Origin: Cystobasidium ongulense
Lineage: Eukaryota; Basidiomycota; Cystobasidiomycetes; Cystobasidiales; Cystobasidiaceae
Length of the DNA stretch: 64,000 nucleotides
Reading direction: 5' to 3'
NCBI GenBank assembly: GCA_022835595.1
Contig: BQUP01000009.1
Span: 620,001-684,000 of the forward strand
Every line of letters begins with the position of its first letter. Position 1 is the first letter of the stretch. The position numbers and the translations under genes were made by a program. The notes beneath the pieces are model-generated. The model did no database searches and was not told where the DNA came from. It was given only the letters and a program-made list of their open reading frames with translations. Below, piece after piece: positions 1-13,191 of this stretch.

Positions 1-3000
1 GTCGTGCCAATCCTGCAGCTGCACGACATGCAGACTCTCGTCGTTTGACTGTCCTGGTCACTTTGGCCATATTGGTCAGTCCCGTCCTGTTCTCCTGCTC
101 GTTGCATTCCTACCAGCTGATCCAGTCAAAAACTTTCTGCTGGCAATAATCCGACCTCTTCACGTACACCGACCGCACGCCAACAGATCTCCCAGCGCCA
201 GTCTTCCACCCTCTCTTCATCACTCAAGCCTACAACCTCCTCCGCGGATCATGTCAACACTGCCATCACTTCCTCCTCACCCCCGCCACAGTGGCACAGT
301 ATGCTGCCCGGCTTATGCTGCTCGAGCGTGGACTAGCAGCACAATCAGACGAGGTCGCTTTGATGTATATGAAAACAGCAAAGCAGCTCGCAAGTCACAA
401 ACGAGACAAGCTAGAAGAGCAGGGAGATGACACAGAGGCAGAATCCCTCATCCAATACAAAGGTCGCTTGTGGAAATACATCACCGCTGCCATTCGAAAG
501 GAAAAGGATGCGAACAATGGTCACATGCCTACGAGAGATTCTTTCAAGGACCAGATATGCTTTGACAAGCGGAAAGCTTTAATTGCCGAATTCCTCAAGG
601 CCGTCACATCGAAAAAGCGCTGTAATCAATGCGGAGCGTAGGTCGAGTTACAATACGGTACGATGCAAAATAGCCACACTGACTCAACCCTCCTTTCTAG
701 CAATCATCATCGAATGCGCAAGGAAGGCCATACGAAGATCATGGCTTTCTCCCTAACGCACAAGCAGCAGTTGCAAGACGAAATGGCCGGAATCAGCCGT
801 GAGAATATCTTACTTCGAATCTCGAGTTCAGCAAAGAAAGCTTTACAAGCGAAAGCAAAGTCACGTTCTCGAGACGCGGCTATAGGCAAACAAGGACGTC
901 ACGACAGCGATGAAGAAAGCGAACAAGGCTACAATGTGGAGGAATTCGATTCAGACGCAGACAGCCAGGAGCCAGAAGGCCCCAATGGACGAGCTTCTAC
1001 ACCTGCTGACAGCGAGGATGATCATTCAGATAGCACAAGTGATACAAGCTTAGAAGATGAAGCTAAGGAAGACAATGCTTTAGAGCCTATGGAGCTAGAC
1101 GACGAAGAACAAGCTAGCCTCGAAGCCGATACTGCAGGAATTACTACAATGTCCGGAGAATCTGAAGCAGAAAAGAAAGCTGCCGCTCTGAAAGCCGGCT
1201 CAACGAAGCAAACAGAGCGAATCATGACAGCTCAAGAATGTCGCGAACATATTCGAAGGCTATTCGTCAACGAGAGCGAGATTTGCCAGCTAGTGTATGG
1301 ATCACACGGCCCTCTTCCTACGCGTGCTAGACTCGATGCAGAGAGAGGTGCATCGAAGGATATTCCTTCTCCTGTCTCTGGCGATATGTTCTTCTTGGAT
1401 GTTGTCACTGTTCCACCTTCAAGGTTTAGACCACCTGCTAGTATGGGAGATATGACATTTGAGAGCCCTCAAAACGAGCTTTTGTCCAACGTGGTGAGTG
1501 AAGCGGTACTTGTCACTATCTCATCAATGTCTGACCTGCCTGTCTTTCATAGCTTAAAGGAGTCATTACTATCCGGGATCGCAATGAAGCTCTACGGGAG
1601 GGACGCATCAAAAAGCCAATCGAAAATGGTATTGCTCCACCTGTGGTCGACACTGTCCAGCTATACGGTCGCCTCATCGAAGCAGTCATCAATCTCCAAA
1701 TTGCTGTCAACTCCTTCATGGATTCTACCAAAAATCCAGTCCAGCTCAGAGGTGGCAAGGAGCCGCCAATGGGAATTAAACAAGTCCTAGAAAAGAAAGA
1801 AGGTCTTTTCAGAAAGAACATGATGGGAAAACGAGTCAATTACGCTGCGCGATCAGTCATTTCTCCTGATATCAATATTGAAACAAACGAAATTGGTGTT
1901 CCGCCTGTCTTCGCCAAGAAATTGACCTTCCCCGAACCTGTCACACCGCATAACTTCGCAAAACTCAGACAGCTTGTCATTAATGGTCCAAATGTCCATC
2001 CAGGAGCTGCTTTCATCGAAATGGAAGATGGATCTGTGATGTCGCTGGTAAGTTCATTCAAAAGGAAGCTGTAGCAGAGGCAAGGCTGACTGTTTTGTTT
2101 GTCCAACATACAGGAGGGCAAAAGTGATCAAGAGAGAGCCAGTTTGGCGGCTCAGCTGCTCACACCGTCAGGCTCTTCGTATGCGCCACATGGCAGACCT
2201 GATATCGGCATCCCCTCGACACGCACGCCTCAACTCAACCGCAAAGTCTACCGACATCTTGATGACGGCGATATACTCATCCTCAATCGACAGCCTACCC
2301 TGCATAAACCTAGTATGATGTGTCATCGCGCTAAGATTTTGAAAGGAGAGAAGACCATTCGGATGCACTACGCGAATTGTAATTCTTACAACGCAGATTT
2401 CGACGGAGACGAGATGAACATGCATTTCCCTCAAAGTCACATAGCTCAAGCCGAAGCCAAGTTTATCGCCGATACGGACAACCAGTATCTTGTACCTACA
2501 TCTGGTAACCCTCTGCGCGGCCTTATTCAGGATCACGTTGTCGCTGGTACTTGGATGACGAGCAAGGATACCTTCTTTACTCGTGAAGAATACTATCAAC
2601 TCATCTATGGAGCTCTACGACCGGAACAGAACAGCTACGCTGGCCAAGGACGCGTCGTTACACTCCCCCCTGCTATCTGGAAACCAAAGCCCATGTGGAC
2701 AGGCAAACAGATCATCTCGACGATCGTTAAAAACATCACCCCTCTCGGATCAGCCGGTCTACACATGTCTTCTAAATCCAAAGTACCAGCAGAGGCATGG
2801 GGTCCAGCGAATAAGGAAGAGGGCGTCGTCGTCTTCTACGATGGCTACATGATTTCAGGCTGCTTGGACAAATCACAATTCGGAGCCACAGCATACGGTC
2901 TCGTTCACTCATGCTATGAGCTATACGGCAAAGAAACAGCAGGAAAACTTCTTGGTGTTCTCAGTCGACTATTCACGAATTATCTGCAACATCGAGCCTT

Positions 3001-5880
3001 CTCTTGTCGAATGGACGATCTAATCCTGACCCGTGAAGGTAATAACCAGCGAGCGGAGCGCATTAAAGAGGCGGACAGGAGAGGATACATGGCTGCCCTT
3101 TCTGTCGTCGGATTGGATAAGGAAGACCCCGATGATCCAGATACGCTGCACAATTTACGCGTTCGCTTGGAAGAGGTTCTGCGTGATGATAATAAGCTAG
3201 CTGGTCTCGATGCTATCGTTTCTGGTAAAATGGGTGAACTCAGTTCTCTTGTCATTAAGGAAGCTCTACCTAGCGGCCTCGTCAAACCTTTCCCTCATAA
3301 CAATATGCAGACCATGACTATATCCGGTGCCAAAGGTTCCAACGTCAATGCGTCTCAAATTTCATGTCTACTGGGTCAACAGTCGCTCGAAGGTCGAAGA
3401 GTACCTGTGATGGTATCCGGAAAGACACTCCCCTCATTCAAGGCTTTCGAAACTGCTCCGCGTGCCGGTGGCTACGTCGCACAACGTTTCTTGACTGGTA
3501 TCCGACCTCAGGAGTATTACTTCCACTGTATGGCTGGTCGGGAAGGTCTTATCGATACTGCCGTCAAGACTTCACGATCAGGTTATCTGCAGAGATGTCT
3601 CATCAAGCACTTGGAGGGCATCAAGGTCAATTATGATCATACTGTTCGAAACGCAGATGCATCGATTATCCAGTTCAACTATGGAGAAGATTCGCTTGAT
3701 GTCACAAGGCAGAAAATGTTGACGCAGTTCGAATTCTCTGCTCGCAATTATCGATCTCTGGTGGCACGCTACAATCCGAGCTCCCTACAAGGGCGTTTGG
3801 ACGAACACGAAGCTCTCGCCAACATGAAAGCGACTATGAAAGCCGTAGCATCCGCACCTTTAACCGCTACCGGCTTCCCAGATCTACATGGCCTACCGGA
3901 CCCAACTATGTCCATGCTTTCGCCAACATCGTATCTCGGCAGCACATCAGAAGCGTTTGCTTTCAAACTCAACGAGTACCTGTCGACAAATCCTCAAAAA
4001 CTGCTCAAGGGCAAGAAGAAGGAGCGTGCATCATGGAAAGAGTGGGAGACTTTGAAGAAAGACCAGCTTCTTGATTCCTCGTACTTTAGGCTTCTCATGA
4101 ATCTGAGGTACATGCGCAGTCTTGTCGATCCCGGCGAGGCAGTTGGTCTGCTAGCATCCCAAGGGTAGGTTCAGCTGATTTGACCTTTCCAAGACGATAC
4201 TGATTTAGTTTCTTCATAGTGTTGGTGAACCTTCAACGCAAATGACACTGAATACTTTCCATTTCGCCGGTCACGGCGCTGCCAATGTCACACTTGGTAT
4301 TCCTCGTTTGCGAGAAATCGTCATGACAGCATCAGCAACAATCAAAACTCCAACAATGAAGCTCCAGATTCGACCTGATGTTACTGAAGAGCAAGTCGAG
4401 AACTTCTGTAAGACAGCCAGCAAAGTCACTCTTGCGCAAGTCGTCGAAGAAGTATTCGTAGATCAAAAATTATCGAGCAAAACAGCGGCCAATGCTTATT
4501 CTCGAGAAACCATATACACTGTCCGAATGAAGTTCTATCCTCAAGCAGAGTATACTGAAGAGTTCAGAACGAGTCCAGAGGAAATCCTGCGCAGTCTTGA
4601 CAGGTCATTCTCGCCTCTCTTCGACAAAGAAATTACAAAAGCTCTCAAGACGGCAAATAAGGGTGCTAAGTTGAGCGATGTCGGGAAAGCCCAAAAGAAG
4701 AAGGCAGGTGAAACTACCGAAACAGGCGACGACGTCGATAACGGGGATGCTGTCGGAGCTGCTGAGGACGAGATGGCTATTCCACGAGGCAGGCGTGATG
4801 CTGAAGAGTTGGACATGGATGCCGACGACGAGAGACGTGCAAACCAGACCAAGGAGGTAGCAATGTATGATGACCCAGATGAGAGTGATTCGGAGAATGA
4901 AGGACAAAGCAAAGTATTGAAATATGCCACGGACACAGCCGCATTGGAAGCTGCGTATGCCACAGATTCGGACGATGACAACGCCGGAAGCGTGGGAAGC
5001 GACGATATAGATGAAACGGATGGAGAAGCACTTGGCAGAAAGGAGAAGAAGCTCGCACACGCTGATTATCATGACAGAATGCGACGCTTAGAGAATGCAC
5101 TCTCAACTCGCAGCAAGTACATCGCAAATGTTGAATTTGACAAGGAGAATGGTGAATGGTGCACAATGGAGCTGCAGGTACGTCTAGTCGTTGGCTATGA
5201 CATCGCGCTTGGCTAATGAATATCTTTCAGTTCACCGCCAAGCAACCTAAATTGCTCCTGGTCGGCATTGTTGAAGCATGCTGTCGCGATGCAGTCGTTC
5301 ACCAAGCACCTAAAATCCATCGCTGCTTTAAGGCTGCTCCTGAAGCGGGTTCCAAGGCAGACGATCCAAAGTACTGTATGACAGAAGGTGTCAATCTCGC
5401 CGGCGCTTGGTCGTTTGCTCATGGCATAGTGGACTTGAACTCCATCTATACCAACGACGTCGCTGCAACTCTCCGCACATATGGTGTGGAAGCTGCTCGA
5501 AGTGTCCTTATCAGGGAGATCCAAGGCGTTTTCGGGGTCTACGGTATCGGTGTAGACAGAAGACATCTGTCCCTTATCGCCGACTACATGGTGAGCAGGC
5601 CTTTTCCGATAAAGAAAGCCTTGATCTAGCTAATGTCTCGCTTATACAGACCTCCGAGGGCGGCTACAAGCCTTTCAATCGAACTGGTATCGCGAACTCG
5701 CCTTCACCTTTCCTCAAGGCATCCTTTGAAACTACTGCCGGATTCCTGTCCGATGCGACGCTATTTGGAGACTTTGAAGACCTGACAAGTCCGAGTGCCA
5801 GCATCGTTCTCGGCAAGATCGCACAGACGGGCACAGGTATCTTCCAGATCGCTGTACCAGTTGAAGGTGTCAAGGCCTAG
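1..5880 (+). CDS. RPA190: RNA polymerase I largest subunit (5' end missing)
   Basis: This is the catalytic largest subunit of RNA polymerase I, which transcribes pre-rRNA in the nucleolus. The start lies left of the window. The first exon opens inside the N-terminal zinc clamp (paired CxxC followed by PGHFGHI). Exons join at about 74/187, 637/701, 1490/1553, 2048/2113, 4165/4219, 5175/5231 and 5589/5651, and the frame holds across each junction. The active-site metal loop reads [10 protein letters not shown] near 2390-2420, and the bridge-helix/trigger-loop stretch ([15 protein letters not shown]) starts exon seven. An acidic insert rich in D/E between about 4730 and 5040 matches the Pol I-specific jaw expansion. 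The chain ends with the clamp-closing C-terminal region at GVKA-stop. No CTD heptads follow, which argues against Pol II, and the acidic insert argues against Pol III. Confidence 0.95.
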
Positions 5881-6077
5881 ATGCAAGTACATCCTCGTTT
5901 GCAGTATACCTTTTTCTCCATTATTACCTCGCTCAACTGGATTTCATTAGAATGGTGGCGGGCCTTGCAGTTCTGTGCTTGTATAACGGCAGTAGCATCT
6001 TGATCTTGTTGTGACACGTGCAAGCAAGCAGAAAACCTTACAGCGAGGCAGGACTTCAAGCAGTGACAGCTGGCAGC

Positions 6078-7460
6078 ATGAACCTCCAAGGGATATATGT
6101 GCGGTCGCATCAAGAGCGCTCTGAGCCTGACAAGCACGTCGCATTTGCTGTCGAGGTGCACTCGCCAAACCGGACATGGACAATCTGGCGGAGATACAGC
6201 GAGTTCGAGACGCTGCTCAAGGATATAGAGAGCGAGCTCGCTGCCTCTGCAACCGAGAAGGGCAAAGAGCGAGCCTCGTCGTCGTCGTCGTCATCACCAG
6301 ACAAGCTGCCTGAACTGCCGCCAAAGCGTGCAAGCCTCGGATCCGCATTCATCAAGCCATGGCATGGATTGACAGGCAAAGGCGACGAGCAATTCATCAA
6401 GGACCGCCAGCAGGGCTTGGAGACCTTCCTGCGAGGCATACTCGGCAGCAGAGAGGCGTATGGACAAGGTGCAAGAGAGAGCAGGGCGTTCCGCTCGTTT
6501 CTCGAGATTCCAGTCTCGACGTCTATGGGCGGATCAAGTCTGGGCAACACGCAAGGGTCAACAGCATCGTTTACTTCGCAATCATGGCTGGAAGAGTACC
6601 ACGCTCTCGAAGCAGTCTGTCGCGAGATCCAGTCTGCATTAAGCAAGCGTGACGGACTGGCTGATCGGGGCGACTCGACAGCTGCACACCAGTCGAACGT
6701 GCAAGCGAAGAAGCACCTTGTAGCATTGGTACATCGCATGAGTCATCTAGCGACCAGCCTGGACGATGAAGGCATCCGAAAAGCCCTCAGCGAAGGCGAG
6801 CTTCGTCGCAGAACAGACATGGTGGCAAAACTACAGGACAGAGCAGAAGTCTTGCGGAACCTATCAGCTGCTACCAGCACTGCTGCAGGAATGGAGAAGC
6901 GCAACGGTCAGCCTAATAGTCACGCGTCCGATGCTCGCCAAACTCTCCTCCAGGCCTCGAGCAAGCCTGTCACGCGTGTTTTGGGTGCAAGAAAGCCTGC
7001 TGAGGAGACAGCACAGACGCGAGTCTTGGGTAAGTCAGGTCACCTACCAGCACAAGCAGTGTCGTATGATTGTGGTGATTTGGCTAAATAATCTTTCTTC
7101 TGTTCCCCTCGTCAGATAATGGAGGCTTGCTTCAAATGCAAATGCAACAGATTGATGAACAGGACGATCGCGTGAGCTCGCTAACAGCGATAGTACGGAG
7201 GTAAGTTCAATAAGCCTGCCTGCATAGGTAATGCTAAGGAAGATCATATCTGCTTGTGTAGGCAACGTCAACTCGCCACGGCTATCAATGTGGAGCTTGT
7301 GGAGCAGAATGAATTACTGGACAAATGTAAGTGGAGCCGCATGGATTGGCCTTGAATGCTAGACTGACCAGAGCATTCCACAACAGTTTCAGAAGATGTC
7401 GATAGAACAGAAACAAAGCTTTCCGGTGCGAAGAAGCAGCTCAAGAAGCTTGGGTCATGA
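6078..7460 (+). CDS. VAM7: PX-domain Qc-SNARE, Vam7-like
   Basis: This is a vacuolar/late-endosomal SNARE expected to bind PI3P through its PX domain and to join the HOPS-dependent vacuole fusion complex. Four exons (6078-7029, 7116-7200, 7262-7326, 7387-7460) give 391 residues with all phases consistent. Residues 1 to about 150 form the PX domain (IWRRYSEFETL, then LPPKR and the RQQGLETFLRGIL helix). The middle is a coiled or disordered linker. The last 75 residues form a Qc-SNARE motif (LVEQNELLD, then DVDRTETKL) with no membrane anchor, exactly as in yeast Vam7. I start at the ATG that places the PX domain at residue 2, as in the family; an in-frame alternative at 6018 would not be ATG-led family sequence. 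A run of Ser codons interrupts the PX domain. Confidence 0.9.
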
Positions 7461-7564
7461 CAATCGGGTTCAATGCTTCTAGACTCTTCGAAAATGGCCA
7501 TTCATTGACGAAAGCACTGTTCAAGAACCTTTGGATCTATGGGTCATTGTACTTATACATGCGA

Positions 7565-10435
7565 TCACGTTTGATTGGCCCCTCCTCGGCGAGCCCTCAA
7601 GAACGACTTCATCTTTCCTTTTTTCTCTTTCTGCTTGATGGCAGCAGCTACCTCAAGCTGCAGCTCCTCCTCGTCAAGCTGGCCTCCGAAACTATACCTG
7701 TGGTCGAAAGCATTAGAAAGAAACTCTACACGGCTAGGAATTCAGTATCACTTACCATATAGCGGTAGCCATACCCAGCAAGGCCGTGATGATACAGCCC
7801 GCCATCGCTCCCTGTAGCATATTATAACAATCAGCAATGTTCCATCCTGAAAAGAAATCGTTTTCACCTACAATGCCCTTCGCGTGCCACCCAAGTCTTT
7901 GTGGGAACGGACCAACAGCAAGACCGCGGAAGTCCTGTATGAAAGGGATGCTCGAAAGGTCAGTGTGCCTCTTTACATATGAACATCATACATGTGCTTG
8001 CTGTAGAACTGTTCCACCCCGCTGCGTTGCCTGAGGTCGCATAACCTAGCGCTGCACACTGCTCTTTCACATATGAAGGAGCTCCGATATCATTTTGAAG
8101 CACATCTGGGGCTGAGACGAATACTGCGGCCAATCCACTTGACAAGTGCCAATCGATGTGGCAGTGCTTTACGGAAGCAGGTGCTGTCAGACAATGACGC
8201 ATTTGTGCAGATAGCTCAGGGAACTGCTTACGAAGAACCAAGCGCCCGGGGAGTCTGCGCGCCATCGAACAGTGCGTGCCCCACCCTCTGACGAAGCGAG
8301 TCAGTATTATACGCTGAGCCTTGTCATCATCTGGATAGAGCTTACCTGGTGGTATCATCCACGTGTCTCGTCTCATTGGATTGGCCAGGCCTTCGGGAGT
8401 GTCTGGATTAATGGTTCTGTCGTCAGATGAAACGTCATAGGACTCCGCAACCCTACGTAAGAAGAGCAACGTCAGTCAGGTAAAGGCAGTGCCAGCAATG
8501 GAGCTTGTACTTACAGTTGCACTTTATGACCGTGCAGATGGAATGGATGGAAGCCAGCGTCCCAGTTGATGACCTTTCTGTAAGATATATCCAATAATCA
8601 GCAACCATTGCCCATGCGAAATACTTAGATCGATCAGACGCACAATTCAACTACATCTCCTTTATTTAGGATGTATGTGTTCGTTTGGCCATATATTGCA
8701 GGATTGAAGCTATCGTTGCCCATAGACACTGCTGTCAGGTACGAGGGCACAATTGGCTATATGAGACGGGCGGGTGCGTCAGCAGACGACCTCTCTATCA
8801 AGAAGAAGTCTAATCCTGTGACACCGGATCTTTGGCTTGATTCAACACTTACAGTACGATAAGTGACGTTATTGAAGAAAGCCCGATTTGTGCCATCATC
8901 CGCGGTATCAAAGAACACTCCAAGCTCGATATGCACGTTGGCTACCAATTCCTCCTCAACCTGTACGGGAATCATCTCTTGATCTGGGAATTCTGTATAT
9001 TCATCGACCATCGTGCCTGGCTCCGTAGTAGCGCTCGAATCGTAGATAGCAGTAGAGGTGATGTCTAACCGAGGTAGATTAGCTTCGCACTCGTTTCACT
9101 TCTTCCCTTCCTTTTCGCTTACTCAATTGGAGGTCGTCCGGGACTACATCGAACATGTCTGGGCTCTGATAGACCGAATTGGACATCAGCAAGGGAATGC
9201 GAGGCCTCAAGCTCAGCAGGGAGTCTTACCATATTTGCATGAATCAGCCAATTTGAAGCGGTATCGTTACGGGCTGTCACTAGTACAGAGACTCTCTGCG
9301 CGACTGATACTGTCACGAGATCGATAGGATACTCTTCGACATCTGTTCCGTCAACTAGATAGGAGCAAAGCACAATGGGTGCTCAGTTTAGTTTTATTCA
9401 CGGCATCAATCAGATAGAGTGCGAGAACACACCTTCAATGACGCGCATGTCGTGACCATCGAGCTATACCAAAGGCATAACAACGAGACCGTCAGTCAAA
9501 GTCGTGCGACGAAGTACTCCAGACTTTCCAGCTTACCCAGAAACTGAACATGGCAAGTGCGCTCATGTTGATGATACGCAGACGATATGTTCGACCAGGA
9601 ACGAATGTGATGTTTGTGTTCTCAGAAAAGCCAGGAAGATACGTTTCGTTTTGGCTGAAATGCATAATAGCGGATTCTACAAATCGAACGGTTCATTTGA
9701 GCTGCGTTTCCATTATAACAGTTTTCAGATAAAGCTTACTCGGAACAGGCTCCGCGCCTGTGGGATTACTCTCCGACAGGAACCCTTTGACTAGCTCGGA
9801 ATACGGCTCGTGATACCTGATGGGGTCTCGATGTGAGCTAAACGACCGAGTCAGGAAGACAACGGAAGAGCCTCACCAGTCGTAAAGGCTGACGGTGTAT
9901 TCCTCATCATATGCATGCACCTCTGGCTGGGCATGGATGATGAGCGGTGCTCGCATACCATCGGCATACTGACCCGCGTAGTGACTGTGATACCAGTAAG
10001 TACCTGTTTGGTTACCTGATACCGTGTCGACCTCATAGGTAAAAGTCTGACCAGGTGGAATACCACACTGCGTCACGCCGACGGCGCCATCGAACCAAGA
10101 AGTGGCATTGAAGAACATGCCATGGTGGTGAACAGCGGTGTTTACGTCGAGTTTATTGGTTGCATGGACTAGGAGTTTGTCTCCATAGTTGATTTCGATG
10201 GGCGGAGGGCTGCATACAGAGACATGGGACAAGGAGAGGCGGAAGGTTCGATCAGCACGAGTTTCTTCCCGATAGCAAGCACAAGAACTCACGGCCAGGA
10301 TCCATTCACAGTGAGGACCTCTCTGTCCAGCATGCCATCTGGGTTGCCTCTGGCTGTGGTAATGTCGTAATAGATCTCGCGCGTTGCGGCCTGTGCCAGC
10401 GCCCAGAATGGAGCGGTCGCGAGCAGACCTCGCAT
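7565..10435 (-). CDS. FET3: Multicopper ferroxidase, Fet3-type
   Basis: This cell-surface multicopper oxidase oxidises Fe(II) to Fe(III) and passes it to the Ftr1 permease. A signal peptide (MRGLLATAPFWALAQA) precedes REIYYDITTARGNPDG. Copper ligands are visible in order: HHHG near 10130, WYHSHYAGQYADG near 9990, HPFHLHGH near 8540 and HCHIDWHLSSGL near 8160. After the oxidase domain, GAMAGCIITALLGMATAIW is the membrane helix that Fet3 proteins have and secreted laccases lack; a basic, charged tail (KQKEKKGKMKSFLRARR) ends at the stop at 7565. The gene is broken by about eight short introns; the last two flank the membrane-helix exon. It is divergent from FTR1, which settles ferroxidase rather than laccase. 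The residues that yeast Fet3 uses for iron were not checked by alignment. Confidence 0.93.
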
Positions 10436-11187
10436 CTTCCAGGTTTTAAGGATGCTAAGGGCTTGATATGCTGATGGAAGAGAAGGCAGTCGGATTGAGC
10501 GAAGTGCTTGCTATGAAAAGGGTGGTGGGCAGTCTCCAACGTCAGACGAAAAGCTGCCTCACCGTTCCTTTGAGTTATCTAGATTTGATCTGATTCTTTT
10601 GGATCTGTCCGCCGGTAATCCGACACGGGGCCTTCTCGCAGGGCGGGAAGTGGAGCCTTCCTGGAAAGACCGATGCTGTCCGGTTAGCAGATTCTTGCCA
10701 GCGAATCACTAGCAGGGATGGCACTGAAAGGTGGGAAGCACCTGCACTACTCTAGACCTGAGTTGACGAGGCCCGGACTGCAGATTCGGTCGAGGCCAAA
10801 TTTAGAACAATATTATCTGATCACTGATCAGGGAAGATTAGCTCTTCGATCGGGGCACGCTCTGCTTGCGGTGAAGGAAGGTCTCTGGAAGAAACGACGT
10901 GCTACGCTAAGCACTTGAAGAAGCGCTTTACTTGCTGGCCGCCTCCTTGTCCCCGCTCAATCGTTCTGCTGTCACATTAGTCGCGGAAAGATCAGATCAG
11001 CCCTAATCTGGCGAGATCCTCCGACTCGACCGGAAAGCAGATTTCGCGAATCAGATCAGGTCGCAGGAACCTGCGCGAGTCCGACGCGGCGAACAGGAAG
11101 AGCAGAGCAGATTAGAAGGAACTCCTCACAGAATCTTACTCTGTCTCCTTCAAAGCTGCCTTCCTGCCTACAAAGCCACTCGCAACC
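10436..11187. promoter_or_regulatory. Divergent FET3-FTR1 promoter with iron-type GATA sites
   Basis: This 752-bp gap is the only upstream DNA for both iron genes. It holds TTATCTGAT at 10813-10821, whose reverse complement ATCAGATAA is an exact match to the ATCWGATAA element bound by Sre1/SreA/Urbs1/Fep1-type iron repressors. A second GATAA core (TTATC) sits at 10575-10579. Shorter ATCWGAT matches occur at 10588-10594, 10991-10997 and 11050-11056, and TGATCA-type sites flank the main one. Iron repression of both genes from this one region is inference from the family. Confidence 0.7.
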
Positions 11188-12949
11188 ATGGCCAAAGACT
11201 TGTTCTCCGTGCCCAGTAAGCCTTATCAAACTTGGTACCAAGTATGCCTGTTCTCAAAGCTGACCACCCCTGCTCGCAAAAGTCTTCTTCATTGTAGGCT
11301 CCAGTCCGGTGCAAGTCGGCTAATTCTAAGCAGAGTCTGACCTTGCTCCCTTCTGTTCCTACTCAGCTCTTCCGAGAGACCCTCGAGGCGGCTATTATCG
11401 TCTCGGTTCTACTCGCTCTCGTAGAACAGCTCGTCTCAGGCACCAGTCCTGCTCATCCAGGCTATAAAAGTACGACGACTCTTGCTTTAGATGGCGCGGA
11501 GGATAGTCCAAACGCCGAGACCTCGCAAACCCTGGGGGATGACGAGGAGCTCGACAAGAACGGTCGAACCGAAACCGAAAGAAGATTGCTACGAAAGCTT
11601 AGAATTCAGATTTTCGCCGGTGCTGGTATCGGATTGTTTGTAGCTCTTGCAGTGTAAGTCTCGACGTAAAAGTGTCTGTGTCCATTGGCTAAAATTCCCT
11701 TTCTATTTTCCCGTCGGCTTTCGCGTTTACAGTGGAGCAACCTTCATTGCTGTCTTCTACACTCAAGTCAAAGATCTGTACGGCCAGTCCGAAGATCTAT
11801 GGGAAGGAGTCTTTGCTCTGGTCGCCAGCATCATGATCTGGGTCATGGCTCTTGGCTTTTTGCGTATGGACCGTTCGAAACTTAAATGGAAGATCAAGCT
11901 TGAGAAAGCTTTTGTTAAGCAGCAAGATAAATTAGCATGTGAGTAACGAAAGTACCTCTTCTCCAGGCAGGGATGTTTCTAAATTATGTGCTTCGTCATT
12001 AGCTGCGGCAGAGACCGACACTATCAAGGTCAAGCGATCGCTTGGCACCAAATACGCTCTGCTCATCTTGCCAGCTATCACGGTCGCTCGAGAGGGTCTA
12101 GAAGCTGTCGTTTTCCTCGGAGGTGTCTCCTTGGGCGAGCCTGGCTCCTCCATCCCATTGGCAGCCATCTGTGGTCTCCTAGCTGGCCTCGCTGTTGGGT
12201 ACCTTTTGTACAAGTCCTCATCTCGTCTGAGTAAGTCACTTGTATATCTGGAGAAATCAAATTTAGGATGTAGCTGATGTTGCTCACTTGTATCAGACCT
12301 ATCGATTTTCCTGGTTGCATCTACCTGCTTCCTACTGCTCATTGGAGCCGGCCTGCTCTCGAAATCTGTTGGATATTTCGAAACCTACAAATATGTTCAG
12401 CTTGTGGGAGCCGATGTGGCCGAGACTGGAACCGGACCTGGCTCGTATAACGTCCACGGGAACGTTTGGCAGTGAGTGAACATATTTCGAGATGGTAGAG
12501 AGCTCCTTCTGATAGTGTTTGACGCATTTCCTCTCGACAGCTTGAATTGTTGCAGCCCCGAAGCAGTAAACAGCGACTATGGCTGGTCAATCTTCAACGC
12601 CATCCTTGGATGGAATAACAATGCGTCGATTGGTACAATCTTATCCTACGTATTCTACTGGCTCAGTGTGATTGCTGCTCTCATCTACATGAAATGGTCA
12701 GAAGGTAGAGTTTCGCTTTTCGGAAAGCACAGCCAGGCTGGAAAGAGGCGACAAGAACGACGACAAGTGCCAGCTTCTCATCATAGGATCACGCGCACTA
12801 GCGAAGGCACTGATGTAGACGAGGAGATTCCGAAGGGTTCGCCTGAGCTCGACTTGGGAAAGCAAGTGACATCCGAAGACAACCACTTGCATGTTGTTTC
12901 GAGAGAGATTGAGGTAGATGGTCAAGAATCTAGCAGAAGACGCTTGTAG
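11188..12949 (+). CDS. FTR1: High-affinity iron permease
   Basis: This is the plasma-membrane ferric permease partner of Fet3. Exon 1 is only 28 nt (11188-11215, MAKDLFSVP plus one base), and exon 2 is a 11-nt microexon giving IFFI before the third exon starts LFRETLEAAIIVSV. That supplies the first iron-binding RExxE (RETLE). The second, REGLE, appears in TVAREGLEAVVFLGG near 12090. Remaining exons add about seven membrane helices, including GAGIGLFVALAV, ALVASIMIWVMALGFL and TILSYVFYWLSVIAALIY. The C-terminus is a hydrophilic tail (ERRQVPASHHR onward) ending at 12949. Introns follow GT-AG and keep frame. Divergent arrangement with the ferroxidase is the standard fungal iron-uptake pair. Confidence 0.94.
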
Positions 12950-13191
12950 ATTTTAGATTGACGAGATTTCAATAATGTTTGCACACCAACTTGACTGAAG
13001 AGCCTTGAAAGTGTTACAAAGCTGTCAGGTGACTGATCTGTCGATGCTTGCTTTGGATGCCGTGATGATCGACTTTCGTTGCACGCCCACAAGGCAAGCT
13101 TGCTTCTGACTGCGCTATCTGCATCTCGAATACTACGTTAGTATCTGAATACACGACCTTCACGCTCCACGAGTCTTGCAGCAGCGCTACC

